Position numbers and translations under genes: made by a program. The notes below the pieces were generated by a model. It was given only the letters and a program-made list of their open reading frames with translations, had not been told where the DNA came from and did not search any database. A DNA stretch of 45,446 nucleotides, taken from NCBI GenBank assembly GCA_964472315.1, contig CAYYJS010000026.1, forward strand, positions 1 to 45,446. The letters run 5' to 3'. The number at the start of each line of letters is the position of its first letter. The first letter of the stretch is position 1. Positions 7,949 through 17,204 of this stretch are shown one piece after another. Source of the stretch: CAYYJS01 sp964472315 (GTDB taxonomy: Bacteria > Verrucomicrobiota > Kiritimatiellia > UBA8416).

Positions 7949-9358
7949 ATGATGACGGTTCACGAAGCCAGAACGCTTCTCGAAGCGCATGGACAGGGGC
8001 ACGTGTTGTCGTTCTGGGACAGGCTTGACGGCGCCCGGCGGGACGCCCTGCTGGCGCAGATCGAGACCTTGAACTTCGACACCCTCGCGTACATGAAATC
8101 GCGGATCGCGGGTGCGGCCGGAGCAGCCGCCCCGGAGTTCACGCCCGCGCCCGTGGTCGAACTGGCCGAAGTCGAGCGGCGTATCGCGGCCGATGGCGTG
8201 GCTGAGCTGGGCCGCCGGCACCTTGCCGACGGCAAAGTCGGTGTCATCCTCGTGGCCGGCGGTCAGGGCTCGCGGTTGGGGTACGAGGGACCGAAGGGGT
8301 GCTACGAAATCGGACCGGTCACCGGCGCCTCGCTGTTCGAAATCCACGCCCGCAAGATTCTGGCGCTCGAGCGCCGTCTCGGCGCCGAGGTGCCGTTTTA
8401 CATCATGACCAGCGATGTCAACGACGCGGCCACGCGGGCGTATTTCGAAGCCAACGACTGGTTCGGTCTCGCGGCGTCGCGCGTCCATTTCTTCATGCAG
8501 GGCATGTGGCCGGCGTTGTGGCCGGACGGTCGGATCATCCTCGACGAACCGGGCCATATCTTCATGAGCCCCGATGGGCACGGCGGCACGTTGTCCGCGC
8601 TGAAGGATCGCGGCATGCTGGCCGATATGCGGGAACGCGGACTCGAAACGCTGTTCTACTTCCAGGTCGACAACCCGCTGGTCGAGATCGCGGACCCCGC
8701 GTTCGTGGGGATCCACCTGCGCGCGCGGGCGGACGTGTCCGTGAAAGTCTGCGCCAAGCGCGACCCCGGCGAGGGCCTGGGTGTCGTGGCGCGCGCGAAC
8801 GGGCGCGACATGATTGTCGAATACACCGAACTCACCGATGCGCAGAAGACCGCGATCGGGCCGGACGGGCGGTTGCGTTTCCTGTTCGGCAGCGTGGCGA
8901 TTCATCTGTTTTCGCGCGCGTTCCTCGAACAGGAGGCCGCCGCGCGGTTGCCGCTGCACGTTGCCCACAAGAAGGTGCCGTACTGCGACGAAACGGGCAC
9001 GCTCGTCAAACCGGACAAGGCGAATGCGTACAAGTTCGAGAAGTTCATTTTCGACGTGCTGCCCGACGCGGGGACCTGCGTGCACGTGGAATTCAAGCGC
9101 GAGGAGGAGTTCTCGCCGGTCAAAAACGCCGACGGCAACGACTCGCCGGCGACGTGTCGGCGCGACATGATGCGCAAGTTCGCGCGCTGGCTGACCGCGG
9201 CCGGCGCGCACGTGCCGACGGCGGCCGACGGGACGCCGGTGCACCGTCTGGAAATCGACCCCTGTTTCGCGCTCGGTCCGGATGACCTTGCCGGCAAGGT
9301 CGACGGGCTGACGCTCGATGGCGATCTGCTGCTGACCGAAGACGGGGAGGATGGATGA
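7949..9358 (+). CDS. UDP-N-acetylhexosamine pyrophosphorylase, UAP1-like (UDPGP family)
   Basis: The 469-residue product resembles eukaryotic-type UAP1/AGX1, which makes UDP-GlcNAc (or UDP-GalNAc) and pyrophosphate from UTP and the sugar 1-phosphate. Evidence: the nucleotide-binding motif VILVAGGQGSRLGYEGPKG (about residue 93), FYIMTSDVNDAATRAYF, the HGGTLSAL sugar/nucleotide segment, FYFQVDNPLVEIADPAF, and the late motif KKVPYCDETG with KPDKANAYKFEKFIFD. AGGAG at 7937-7941 favours the first of two adjacent ATG codons. The last four bases overlap the FAD oxidase gene (ATGA). Specificity for GlcNAc rather than glucose is inferred from the UAP1-like motifs. Confidence 0.87.
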   Translation: MMTVHEARTLLEAHGQGHVLSFWDRLDGARRDALLAQIETLNFDTLAYMKSRIAGAAGAAAPEFTPAPVVELAEVERRIAADGVAELGRRHLADGKVGVILVAGGQGSRLGYEGPKGCYEIGPVTGASLFEIHARKILALERRLGAEVPFYIMTSDVNDAATRAYFEANDWFGLAASRVHFFMQGMWPALWPDGRIILDEPGHIFMSPDGHGGTLSALKDRGMLADMRERGLETLFYFQVDNPLVEIADPAFVGIHLRARADVSVKVCAKRDPGEGLGVVARANGRDMIVEYTELTDAQKTAIGPDGRLRFLFGSVAIHLFSRAFLEQEAAARLPLHVAHKKVPYCDETGTLVKPDKANAYKFEKFIFDVLPDAGTCVHVEFKREEEFSPVKNADGNDSPATCRRDMMRKFARWLTAAGAHVPTAADGTPVHRLEIDPCFALGPDDLAGKVDGLTLDGDLLLTEDGEDG

Positions 9359-10926
9359 CCGAACCGGCAGGGATCCACCGTGCCGTGGGCGCGGACTATC
9401 CGGACCATCTGCGCGACGAATCGCGGCGGCCGGGGACGGCCGATTCGATTTCCTTTCCGTGCAGCGAGATCGAACTGCGCGAGCACCTGCGGTGGGCGGC
9501 GGGGTTCGGGCTGTCCGTGACGATCCAGGGGGCGCGGACGGGCATTACGGGAGGGGCCGTGCCGGACGGCGGCCACGTGATCAGCCTGTGGCGCATGCGG
9601 CGTTACCTGGGGTTGCGGCGGCATCCCGACGGCGTATCGTGGCTGCTGCGCGTGGAACCGGGCGTGCTTCTCGCGGAACTGCGCGACGCTCTGCGCGATT
9701 GGTCGATCGATACGGCCGGCTGGGATGACGAATCGGTGGCGTCTTACGGGATGTTCCGGTCGGGACGGCGCCACTTTTTTCCGCCCGACCTGACGGAGAC
9801 GGGGGCCGCGCTCGGCGGCGTCGCGGCCAACAACGGCAGCGGCGCGCGGACGTTTGCCTACGGCGCCGCGCGCGCCAGCATCCAAGCGGTCCGCATCGTG
9901 CTGGTCGACGGCGATGCCGTGACGCTCGAACGCGGTCGTGAACGGGCCAGGGGCCGCGCGTTCGAGTTGGTGACCGAATCGGGCCGGCGCATCGCCGGCA
10001 CGCTGCCCGCGTACACGCAGCCGGCCGTGAAGAGCGCCGCCGGGTACTACGTCCGCCCGGACATGGATCTGCTGGACCTGTTCATCGGGTCCGAAGGCAC
10101 GCTGGGCGTGATCGCGTGGATGGATCTCAAACTCGTACCGATGCCGGAGGCCGTGTGGGGCGTGACCGTGTTCCTGCCCGACGAGAGCGCCGCGTTGGGC
10201 CTCGTCGAGGATGTGCGCGCGGCCGACGTGAAGCCGGCGGCCATCGAGTTTTTCGATGCGCATGTGCTCGATCTGCTGCGCGCGCACAAGGAACGTAATC
10301 CCGCGTTTGCCGATATCCCGGCGATGCCCGCGGCCTGGCACACCGCTGTCTACGTGGAGTATCATGCCGGTTCCGACGCGGCGGCCGAGGCGGCCGTGAT
10401 GGCGCTCGGCGAGTCTGTCGCGGGCCGCGGCGGCGATCCCGACGCCACATGGCTGGCGGTGGGCGAGCGCGAGATCGAGCGCTTCAAAGCGTTCCGGCAT
10501 GCCGCGCCCGAATGCGTCAACCTGCGGATCGACGCCTGTCGGAAGCTGGAACCGAAGGTGACCAAACTCGGGACCGATCTGGCGGCGCCGGACGGGCGGT
10601 TGCGCGAACTCATGGCCATGTATCACGCCGATCTCGACGGATCGGGCCTCGAGTACGCGATCTTCGGGCACATCGGCAACAACCACCTGCACGTGAACAT
10701 CATCCCGCGCACGCTGGAGGAGTATGCACGTGGCAAGGCGATGTACCTGAAATGGGCCGGACAGGTCGTGGCCATGGGCGGCACCGTCTCGGCCGAGCAC
10801 GGCATCGGCAAGCTGAAGCGCGAGATGTTGCGCGTCATGTTCGGCGAGGCGGAACTGCATGCCATGCGGGAACTGAAGCGTCTGTTCGATCCGGAGTTCC
10901 GCCTCAGCCCGGGGAATCTCTTCTGA
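9355..10926 (+). CDS. FAD-linked oxidase, GlcD/D-lactate dehydrogenase type
   Basis: The 523-residue product is a PCMH-type flavoprotein that oxidises an alpha-hydroxy acid such as glycolate, D-lactate or a relative. The N-terminal FAD domain contains the pyrophosphate loop GARTGITGGAVPDGG, GGVAANNGSGARTFAYG and FIGSEGTLGVIAWMDLKL. The C-terminal FAD-oxidase domain contains HIGNNHLHVNIIPR and GGTVSAEHGIGKLKR, the GlcD metal/flavin-cap motifs. There are no iron-sulfur CxxC motifs, so a separate GlcF-like subunit or direct quinone use is possible. It is translationally coupled to the UAP1-like gene by a four-base overlap. A small GC hairpin (TGGCG/CGCCA) lies just after the stop but has no T-run. 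Confidence 0.9.
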   Translation: MTEPAGIHRAVGADYPDHLRDESRRPGTADSISFPCSEIELREHLRWAAGFGLSVTIQGARTGITGGAVPDGGHVISLWRMRRYLGLRRHPDGVSWLLRVEPGVLLAELRDALRDWSIDTAGWDDESVASYGMFRSGRRHFFPPDLTETGAALGGVAANNGSGARTFAYGAARASIQAVRIVLVDGDAVTLERGRERARGRAFELVTESGRRIAGTLPAYTQPAVKSAAGYYVRPDMDLLDLFIGSEGTLGVIAWMDLKLVPMPEAVWGVTVFLPDESAALGLVEDVRAADVKPAAIEFFDAHVLDLLRAHKERNPAFADIPAMPAAWHTAVYVEYHAGSDAAAEAAVMALGESVAGRGGDPDATWLAVGEREIERFKAFRHAAPECVNLRIDACRKLEPKVTKLGTDLAAPDGRLRELMAMYHADLDGSGLEYAIFGHIGNNHLHVNIIPRTLEEYARGKAMYLKWAGQVVAMGGTVSAEHGIGKLKREMLRVMFGEAELHAMRELKRLFDPEFRLSPGNLF

Positions 10927-11229
10927 ACCGCTGGCGGGCCGCCAATCTGGTTCACCCGCGACACAAGGGCGTGGGGGGCCAGGAAACAGAATTACAATTG
11001 CTGCCAGGGGGGTTGACGCTATGGGCCGGGTCTGGCACGATTGACTCAACCTGCAGTCGGCAGTCCAACTGCTCCACGGATGATGCCCGAAAGCATAACA
11101 TATTATTGGACAAATGGTTACGCTGCGATTGCACCCAACAGCCAATGCCCAATGACCGGATCAACACCCAACAGCCAACAAGGAATGTCCAATCGCCAAG
11201 GAAATCCTGTGGATATTGAGTGTGCCGTG
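10927..11229. other. Intergenic interval with dispersed repeats
   Basis: About 300 bases between the FAD oxidase and the efflux operon. It holds one exact 30-bp copy of the repeat also found at 814-843 and a partial copy at 11132-11146. A TTGACG (11013-11018) with a weak CACGAT 17 bases later is the best promoter candidate. No coding sequence is evident. Confidence 0.55.
11164..11193 (+). repeat. 30-bp dispersed intergenic repeat, copy 2
   Basis: Identical over 30 bp to the reverse complement of 814-843. It lies 37 bases before the start of the TolC-like gene. A partial relative sits at 11132-11146. Confidence 0.85.
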
Positions 11230-13119
11230 ATGGAAATTGCTCCTTTCAGGTTCAAACCCCTGCGCCTGCTTGGCGCGCGTCTGTGCGCGGTCTTGTTCGG
11301 TTGTGCCGTTGGCGTCCTCGGCGGGTGTCGGAGCGTGCGGGATCATCGCGCGGCGACTGAACGTGCGGCGGCGGATGCGGTGACCGCGGCACAGGAAGCG
11401 GCGCTCGGGAGGAGTGAACCCGTCGTCGTCGAAACGGCGGCCGACACGTTGCGCAGGCGGCTGCTGCTGGAGCAGGATTTGCCGCATGCCGACGAGTCTT
11501 CGTTTGGTGTTCGCGACATCCCCGCGTCCCCGCACTGGGCGCCGGACCGGCATGTGGCGGCGACCGGCGGCGTGTCCTGCCTCGACCTGCCGGCCGGGGC
11601 GCTGATTCTCGACCTGTCCCTGGCGCTACAGGTGGCGGCCCGGAACAGCCGCGAGTATCAGGTGGCGAAGGAAACGCTGTTCCGTCAGGCCCTGCAACTC
11701 GACTTGGTGCGCGACGACTACCGGCACACGTTTTCGGGCGCCTTGGCGGCGCGGGCGGATCGCGCCGGCGGCGGGGATGCGGGAGTGGAGACGGTTCAGG
11801 CCTCCGGCGAGGTCGGGTTCTCGCGACAACTGCTGAGCGGCGTGTCGTACAGTGCCGGACTGGCCGTGGATCTCGTCAAACTGCTCACGCAGGACGCGGC
11901 CTCGTCGATCGGCCTGCTGGCCGATGCCAGTATCGCGGTGCCGCTGATGCGCGGTGCGGGCGGCCTGGTTGCCGGCGAGCCCCTGGTGCAGGCGGAACGC
12001 GACATGATCGATGAGGTGCTGGTTTTCGAGCGCTTCAAAACGCTGTTCGCCGTACGGATCGCTTCCGCGTACTTCGGCGCGCTGCGCGAGCAGCAGCAGG
12101 TTGTCAACGCCGTGCAGAGTTACCGGCGACTGGTTCAGGCCAGCGAGCGTACCCGGCGACTTGCCGACGCCGGACGTCTGCCCGAGATCCAGTATGACCA
12201 GACGGTGCAAAGCGAGTTGCGTGCCCGCACGCGCTGGATCTCGGCCGAGCAGAGCCATGCGGATGGCATGGATACGTTCCGCGCGCAACTGGGGTTGCCG
12301 CCCGACGCCGCGGTGACCTTGGACGGCGCGGAGTTGGCGCGGTTGAATTCGCAGGTCGGCGAGGTGTTGCCGGATGGGGCGTCAGCGACGCCGGCGGCCG
12401 AAGCGACGGCGCTCGCCGCGCCCGAGGCGCCGGGCATGTTGGCGGCGGCCGGGCGTCGGGGCGATGATGTGGACAGCGAGGCCGCCGTGCGCGTGGCGCT
12501 GGAATGGCGGCTGGACATGCGGCGGGCACGCCGACGCGTGGAAGATGCCACGCGGCATGTGACGGTGGCCGCGGATGCGCTGCGCGCCGAGGTGACGCTC
12601 CTGGGATCGGCGAGGGTGGGGGACCGGCGTACCGATGCGGGCGGCGCGGGTCTCCCGGATGCGCGTCTCAAGCCCCGCGAAGGATCGTACGGCGGACTTC
12701 TGACGATCGACCTGCCCTTTGAACGTACCGCCGAGGCTGTCGCGTATCGCGCGAGTCTGATCGACCTTGAAGGCGCCGTGCGCGATCTGCAGGACCTCGA
12801 GGACGGGATCAAGATCGAAGTGCGCGGCGATCTGCGCGAACTGGCGCGGACACGCGAGGAAGTGGGCATCCAGCGCAAGGCCGTCGCCCTGGCCGAAAAG
12901 CGCGTCGCGAGCACCGACTTGTTTCTGCAGGCCGGACGGGCGCAGGTGCGCGATGTGCTTGAAGCGCAGGAGTCGCTCGTGACGGCGCAGAACGCCTTGA
13001 CCGCGGCCGTGGTGTCCTACCGCCTGGCGGAGCTGGCCCTGCAACGCGACCTGGGGCGGCTTGAGGTGACGGCGGATGGTTTATGGCGCGAGGAGAAGAT
13101 CGAGGAGATTGTGAAATGA
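11230..13119 (+). CDS. TolC-family outer membrane efflux lipoprotein
   Basis: The 629-residue product is probably the outer-membrane channel of the efflux system encoded by the next three genes. The N-terminus has basic residues, a hydrophobic segment and a lipobox ending VGVLGGC, so it should be a lipoprotein. Two long alpha-helical stretches typical of TolC/OEP duplicates follow: one around QQQVVNAVQSYRRLVQASER and one at the end, ELARTREEVGIQRKAVALAE, with VRDVLEAQESLVTAQNAL. It is longer than the usual 450-500 residues, with an extra acidic N-terminal segment and an Ala/Pro-rich insert near residue 400. The ATG at 11230 gives a proper signal peptide. The end overlaps the adaptor gene by ATGA. 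Confidence 0.85.
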   Translation: MEIAPFRFKPLRLLGARLCAVLFGCAVGVLGGCRSVRDHRAATERAAADAVTAAQEAALGRSEPVVVETAADTLRRRLLLEQDLPHADESSFGVRDIPASPHWAPDRHVAATGGVSCLDLPAGALILDLSLALQVAARNSREYQVAKETLFRQALQLDLVRDDYRHTFSGALAARADRAGGGDAGVETVQASGEVGFSRQLLSGVSYSAGLAVDLVKLLTQDAASSIGLLADASIAVPLMRGAGGLVAGEPLVQAERDMIDEVLVFERFKTLFAVRIASAYFGALREQQQVVNAVQSYRRLVQASERTRRLADAGRLPEIQYDQTVQSELRARTRWISAEQSHADGMDTFRAQLGLPPDAAVTLDGAELARLNSQVGEVLPDGASATPAAEATALAAPEAPGMLAAAGRRGDDVDSEAAVRVALEWRLDMRRARRRVEDATRHVTVAADALRAEVTLLGSARVGDRRTDAGGAGLPDARLKPREGSYGGLLTIDLPFERTAEAVAYRASLIDLEGAVRDLQDLEDGIKIEVRGDLRELARTREEVGIQRKAVALAEKRVASTDLFLQAGRAQVRDVLEAQESLVTAQNALTAAVVSYRLAELALQRDLGRLEVTADGLWREEKIEEIVK

Positions 13120-14912
13120 CGGCGGAACGTAGAGCCGGGAAACCGCGCCGGTGGTGGCCGGTGGCGGTGGGTGTCGGTGTCGCCGCGTTTGCGGCGCTTG
13201 GGTTCGGGCGATTTCTGGTTCCGGACAAGACCGCCGTGTTGCCCGATGGGGCATGGTTCCGCGTCGTTTCCGGACCGTTGACGATCAACATCGTCGAATC
13301 CGGTTCGGTGAACCCGCGCGAGCGGGAGATCATCAAATGCGAACTGGAGGGGCGAACCACGATCCTCTACCTGATCGCCGAAGGAACGCTCGTGACCAAG
13401 GGCGAACTGCTTGTCGAGTTGGATGCCAGCGCGCTGACGGATCAGAAGGTGGAGCAGGACATCCGCGTCCAGAACGCGGAGGCGGCCTTCATTCAGGCGC
13501 GCGAAAACCTGGAAGTCGTGAAAATTCTGGCCCGCAGCGACATCGATGCCGCGGTCCTTACCCTGCGGTTCGCCCGCGAGGACCTCGATCAATACCAGGC
13601 CGGCTTGTTTCCCAACGCGCTCAAGGAGACCGAAGCCCGCATCACGCTTGCGAACGAGGATTTGCAGCGTGCGTCCGAGAAGCTCGAGTGGTCGAAGGTG
13701 TTGTATGCCGAGAAGTACATCTCGGGATCCGAGAAGCGGGCCGACGAACTGGCGGTGAAGAAGGCCGAGCTTGACGTGGCCCTGGCGGAGGACAACTTGA
13801 AACTGCTGAAGGAGTTTACCTACAAGCGCAAGATGGCCGAGCTCGAGAGCGGGCTCAGTCAGGCCGAATTGGCGCTGGAACGGATCAAGCGCCGATCGAG
13901 CGCCGACACCATCCAGGCGGATGCCGCCTTGCGCGCGCGACAGTCCGAGTTCGACCGGCAGACGGAGAAGCTGGTCAAGTTGAACGTGCAGATCGCGAAA
14001 GCGCGCATCGTAGCGCCGCGCGAAGGACTGGTCGTCTATGCGACCAGTGCGCAGATGAACTGGCGCGGAAACGCGGAGCCTCTGGCGGCGGGACAGGAAG
14101 TCCGCGAACGTCAGGAGTTGATCCATTTGCCGACCGCATCGACGTTCCTCGCCGAGGTGAAGGCGCACGAGTCCAACCTCGAGCGCATCGCCGTCGGCAT
14201 GCCCGTACAGGTTACCGTGGACGCCCTGCCCGGGCGCGTGTTCGGTGGAAGCATCGCGAACATCGCGCCGTTGCCCGATCCCATGAGCATGTTCATGAAC
14301 CCGGACCTCAAGCTGTATACGATGCAGGTGCATATCGAGGGCGGCGGCGACGCGTTGCGCACGGGCATGAGCTGCAAGGCCGATATCCGCGTGGCGCACT
14401 ACGAAGACGCGGTACAGGTGCCCGTGCAGTCGGTCGTCCGTCTCGGCGGACTGCCGACCGTGTACGTCAGGCATGGGGATGCCCCCGTGCCGCGGGCCGT
14501 GGAGATCGGGCTGGACAACAACCGGATGGTGCACATTCTCGACGGCATCGCGCCGGGCGACGAGGTGTTGCTGGCGCCGCCCTTTACCGAAGCCGTGTCG
14601 AAGAAGAAGCGCCCCACGCGCAACGCGACGGCGCCCGAACGGCCGGAGGCGCCGATGAAGCGTGAGGCGTCCGATGCGCCGCCAGCGGCGTCGCCGGCCG
14701 CCGGCACGGTGTCGGATGGCGCCGGCGCGTCGTCGACGCCATCGCCCGAGGCGTCCGGCATCGTCGTGGCGGGGGATGCGGCGCGGGTTGCGTCCGGTGG
14801 CCCCGATGCCGCGCCGGAATCGTCTCCGGAGGGCGTTCGCCGCACGCGTTCGCGGGCCGAGTCCGATCGTGCCCGATCCATGCGCCGGGCAACGGGAAGC
14901 GCCATCCCATGA
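13116..14912 (+). CDS. HlyD/MacA-family membrane fusion (adaptor) protein
   Basis: The 598-residue adaptor has one N-terminal transmembrane anchor (WWPVAVGVGVAAFAALGF), a biotinyl-lipoyl-like segment (LIAEGTLVTKGELLVELDAS), a long helical hairpin region (about residues 110-310), and a beta-barrel/membrane-proximal part (VHILDGIAPGDEVLL). It should bridge the permease to the outer-membrane lipoprotein in the periplasm. The last 100 or so residues form an Ala/Pro/Ser-rich, charged tail unlike normal adaptors; it is probably disordered and its role is unclear. GAGGAG (13102-13107) precedes the start. It overlaps the genes on both sides by ATGA, so the operon is tightly coupled. Confidence 0.88.
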   Translation: MTAERRAGKPRRWWPVAVGVGVAAFAALGFGRFLVPDKTAVLPDGAWFRVVSGPLTINIVESGSVNPREREIIKCELEGRTTILYLIAEGTLVTKGELLVELDASALTDQKVEQDIRVQNAEAAFIQARENLEVVKILARSDIDAAVLTLRFAREDLDQYQAGLFPNALKETEARITLANEDLQRASEKLEWSKVLYAEKYISGSEKRADELAVKKAELDVALAEDNLKLLKEFTYKRKMAELESGLSQAELALERIKRRSSADTIQADAALRARQSEFDRQTEKLVKLNVQIAKARIVAPREGLVVYATSAQMNWRGNAEPLAAGQEVRERQELIHLPTASTFLAEVKAHESNLERIAVGMPVQVTVDALPGRVFGGSIANIAPLPDPMSMFMNPDLKLYTMQVHIEGGGDALRTGMSCKADIRVAHYEDAVQVPVQSVVRLGGLPTVYVRHGDAPVPRAVEIGLDNNRMVHILDGIAPGDEVLLAPPFTEAVSKKKRPTRNATAPERPEAPMKREASDAPPAASPAAGTVSDGAGASSTPSPEASGIVVAGDAARVASGGPDAAPESSPEGVRRTRSRAESDRARSMRRATGSAIP

Positions 14913-15622
14913 CGCCGACGCCCGCAGGCACCATGATCGAGTTGGTGGATATCCATCGCTCCTACCGGATGGGGACGCAGGAGGTGCATGCCCTGAACGG
15001 TGTCACGCTCGAACTGCGGCGCGGCGGTTTCTGGGCGATCATGGGACCCAGCGGCTCCGGCAAGAGCACGATGCTCAACGTGCTCGGATGTCTGGACCGC
15101 CCCACGTCGGGACGGTATCTATTGGACGGACGGCATGTGGCGACGCTCGACGATGACGCGCTGAGCGATATCCGGCTGCGGCATCTGGGGTTCATTTTTC
15201 AGAGCTTCAACCTGATTGCCCAACTGACGGTCGAGCAGAACATTCTCCTGCCGCTGTACTACCTCGGCTGGGATCATGAGCGCAGCCGGGCGCGCGCACG
15301 GGAACTGGCGGAACGCGTCGGGCTCCTCGATCGGTTGCACCACCGTCCATCGGAGTTGTCCGGCGGTCAACAACAGCGGGTGGCCATCGCGCGGGCGCTG
15401 GCCAACGATCCGAACGTGATTCTGGCCGACGAACCGACGGGCAACCTCGACTCCCGAACCGGCGACGAGATCATGGCCTTGCTGCGGGAACTCCACGCGC
15501 AGGGCAAGACCATCGTCATGGTCACGCACGAAGCCGGCGTGGCGGCCTTTGCGGAGCGCCAGGTGCACATGCTTGACGGCCGGATCGAGCGCATCGACGG
15601 GGCGGCGGGAGGCGGGGCATGA
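14909..15622 (+). CDS. ABC transporter ATP-binding protein, MacB/LolD type
   Basis: The 237-residue ATPase powers the efflux complex from the cytoplasmic side. It shows Walker A GPSGSGKSTMLN, the Q-loop region FIFQSFNL, signature LSGGQQQRVAIARAL, Walker B VILADEPTGNLD and the H-loop VTHE. The EPTGNLD form is typical of the MacB/LolD/FtsE class. In E. coli MacB this domain is fused to the permease; here the two are separate genes overlapping by ATGA. Confidence 0.95.
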   Translation: MTPTPAGTMIELVDIHRSYRMGTQEVHALNGVTLELRRGGFWAIMGPSGSGKSTMLNVLGCLDRPTSGRYLLDGRHVATLDDDALSDIRLRHLGFIFQSFNLIAQLTVEQNILLPLYYLGWDHERSRARARELAERVGLLDRLHHRPSELSGGQQQRVAIARALANDPNVILADEPTGNLDSRTGDEIMALLRELHAQGKTIVMVTHEAGVAAFAERQVHMLDGRIERIDGAAGGGA

Positions 15623-16884
15623 AGGAACCGCGGCTGATTCGCAATCTCTGTCTCGGCGTCCGCACGCTGTGGCTCCACAAGCTGCGGTCGTTGCTGACCA
15701 TGCTCGGCGTGGTGTTCGGCGTCGGCAGCGTGATTGCCATGCTGGCGGTCGGGGAGGGTGCCGGTCGGGAAGCGTTGGAACAGATCCGGCGTCTCGGCAG
15801 TCACAACATCATCATCGACTCCGCGAAGGCGCTGGACGAGCAGGGGGAACGGAACCAGCGTGCGCGAATGAGCGTGTACGGCTTGCTCTACGACGACGAT
15901 GCGCGGATCGCCGAGTGCCTGCCGCATGTGCGGAGAACCGTGCCGGTGAAGATCGTGCGTAAGGAGGGGCGTCTGGGGGGGCGCGGCATGGGCATGCGTC
16001 TGGTGGGCACGACGCCATTGTGGTTCGATCTGGTCCGACGAGAGGTGCTTGCCGGGCGCGTGCTGCGGGACCGCGACGAAACCGGGCGCGGCAATGTGGT
16101 CGTCCTCACGGAGCTTGGGGCGCGGCGGTTGCTCGCGACGCAGGAGAGCATCGGCGAGACCATTCGCATCGGCGGCGAGATCTTCGAGGTCGTCGGTATC
16201 GTGAAGAACGCGAGCGGCGGAGGAGGGATGCAGACGCCGGACGAGGAAACGGATGCCTACGTTCCGCTCAGCGTCGCGCGCGAGCGGTTCGGCGATGTCC
16301 TGTCGCAACATCAGGACGGGAACACCACACGCGAATACGTCGAACTCCATCACATCATCGCCGAAGTCGACGAGCTCGCGAACGTCGAGTCCACGGCCGA
16401 GGCCGTGACGGCGATGTTGAAGCGGTTTCACAAGCGGGTGGACTATCGCCTGCGCGTGCCGTTGGCGCTGCTGCGCCAGGCGGAGGCCACGAAGCGCACG
16501 TTCAACATCGTGCTCGGCTCGATCGCGGGCATCAGCCTGCTTGTCGGTGGTATCGGCATCATGAACATCATGCTCGCGTCGGTGACCGAGCGCACGCGCG
16601 AGATCGGCATTCGCCGCGCCATCGGCGCGAAACGGCGACAGATTATCGGACAGTTTCTGGTCGAGAGTGTCGTGCTGTCGGGGTGCGGCGGACTGATCGG
16701 CGTCGGTGTCGGGGTGCTGATCCCCGCCATGATCAGCCGGCTGTCGGGCATGCCGACCGTGGTGCCGCTGTACAGCCTCGTGCTGTCGCTGGGTATCAGT
16801 CTCGGTGTCGGCGTGGTCTTCGGCATCTACCCGGCCATCCGTGCGGCCTACCTGGATCCGATTCAGGCGTTGCGGCACGAGTGA
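15619..16884 (+). CDS. ABC transporter permease, MacB/FtsX type
   Basis: The 421-residue permease has one N-terminal membrane helix (SLLTMLGVVFGVGSVIAML), a large periplasmic domain of about 220 residues, and three C-terminal helices of the FtsX domain (IVLGSIAGISLLVGGIGIMN, VVLSGCGGLIGVGVGVLI, LVLSLGISLGVGVVFGIYPA). ERTREIGIRRAIGAKR is the classic MacB/LolC cytoplasmic coupling loop. With the three upstream genes it forms a complete tripartite exporter; the cargo (drug, peptide or lipoprotein) is not readable. A GC hairpin with a short T-run 25 bases after the stop closes the operon. Confidence 0.95.
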   Translation: MKEPRLIRNLCLGVRTLWLHKLRSLLTMLGVVFGVGSVIAMLAVGEGAGREALEQIRRLGSHNIIIDSAKALDEQGERNQRARMSVYGLLYDDDARIAECLPHVRRTVPVKIVRKEGRLGGRGMGMRLVGTTPLWFDLVRREVLAGRVLRDRDETGRGNVVVLTELGARRLLATQESIGETIRIGGEIFEVVGIVKNASGGGGMQTPDEETDAYVPLSVARERFGDVLSQHQDGNTTREYVELHHIIAEVDELANVESTAEAVTAMLKRFHKRVDYRLRVPLALLRQAEATKRTFNIVLGSIAGISLLVGGIGIMNIMLASVTERTREIGIRRAIGAKRRQIIGQFLVESVVLSGCGGLIGVGVGVLIPAMISRLSGMPTVVPLYSLVLSLGISLGVGVVFGIYPAIRAAYLDPIQALRHE

Positions 16885-16908
16885 GCGTGGCAGAAGCGGG
16901 TCATTGTA

Positions 16909-16934
16909 GCCCGCGCTTGCCGAGCGTGGGCTTT
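16909..16934 (+). terminator. Probable rho-independent terminator of the efflux operon
   Basis: GCCCGCGCT (16909-16917), a five-base loop and AGCGTGGGC (16923-16931) pair over nine positions with one G-U, followed by TTT. It lies 25 bases after the permease stop codon. The T-run is short. Confidence 0.5.
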
Positions 16935-17125
16935 GCCGATGGGCGTGCCCAAGGAGAGCCGGGAGGAATGCCGGCCACTCGGACTGCGGTGCCTATTGTA
17001 CGTAGTTCAGCCTTCTATGGCGTGTTCCTGCCTGACACCCAGTGTGCGTGAGAGGTCAGCCAGGAATGACCGACCTACGGGGGCGGCCTGTGCTGCCACA
17101 ATCGCCGTTGCTGTGAACGTCAGGC

Positions 17126-17155
17126 TTGACTCGCTGTTAACGCCCTCGGTACAGT
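17126..17155 (+). promoter_or_regulatory. Sigma-70-like promoter of the CRISPR-cas operon
   Basis: TTGACT (17126-17131), an 18-bp spacer and TACAGT (17150-17155), about 50 bases upstream of the first cas gene. It is the best promoter in the 320-base gap between the efflux and cas genes; the rest of the gap (16935-17125) shows no coding sequence. Confidence 0.55.
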
Positions 17156-17204
17156 CGGTTCGCTCGGTGCGGCGTATCAAGGTGTGGACTACGGAGACTG
17201 TGAC

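Noticed and set aside
10927..10950. Terminator after the FAD oxidase gene
   Set aside because: The small TGGCG/CGCCA hairpin has no T-run and a short stem, so it was noted but not called.
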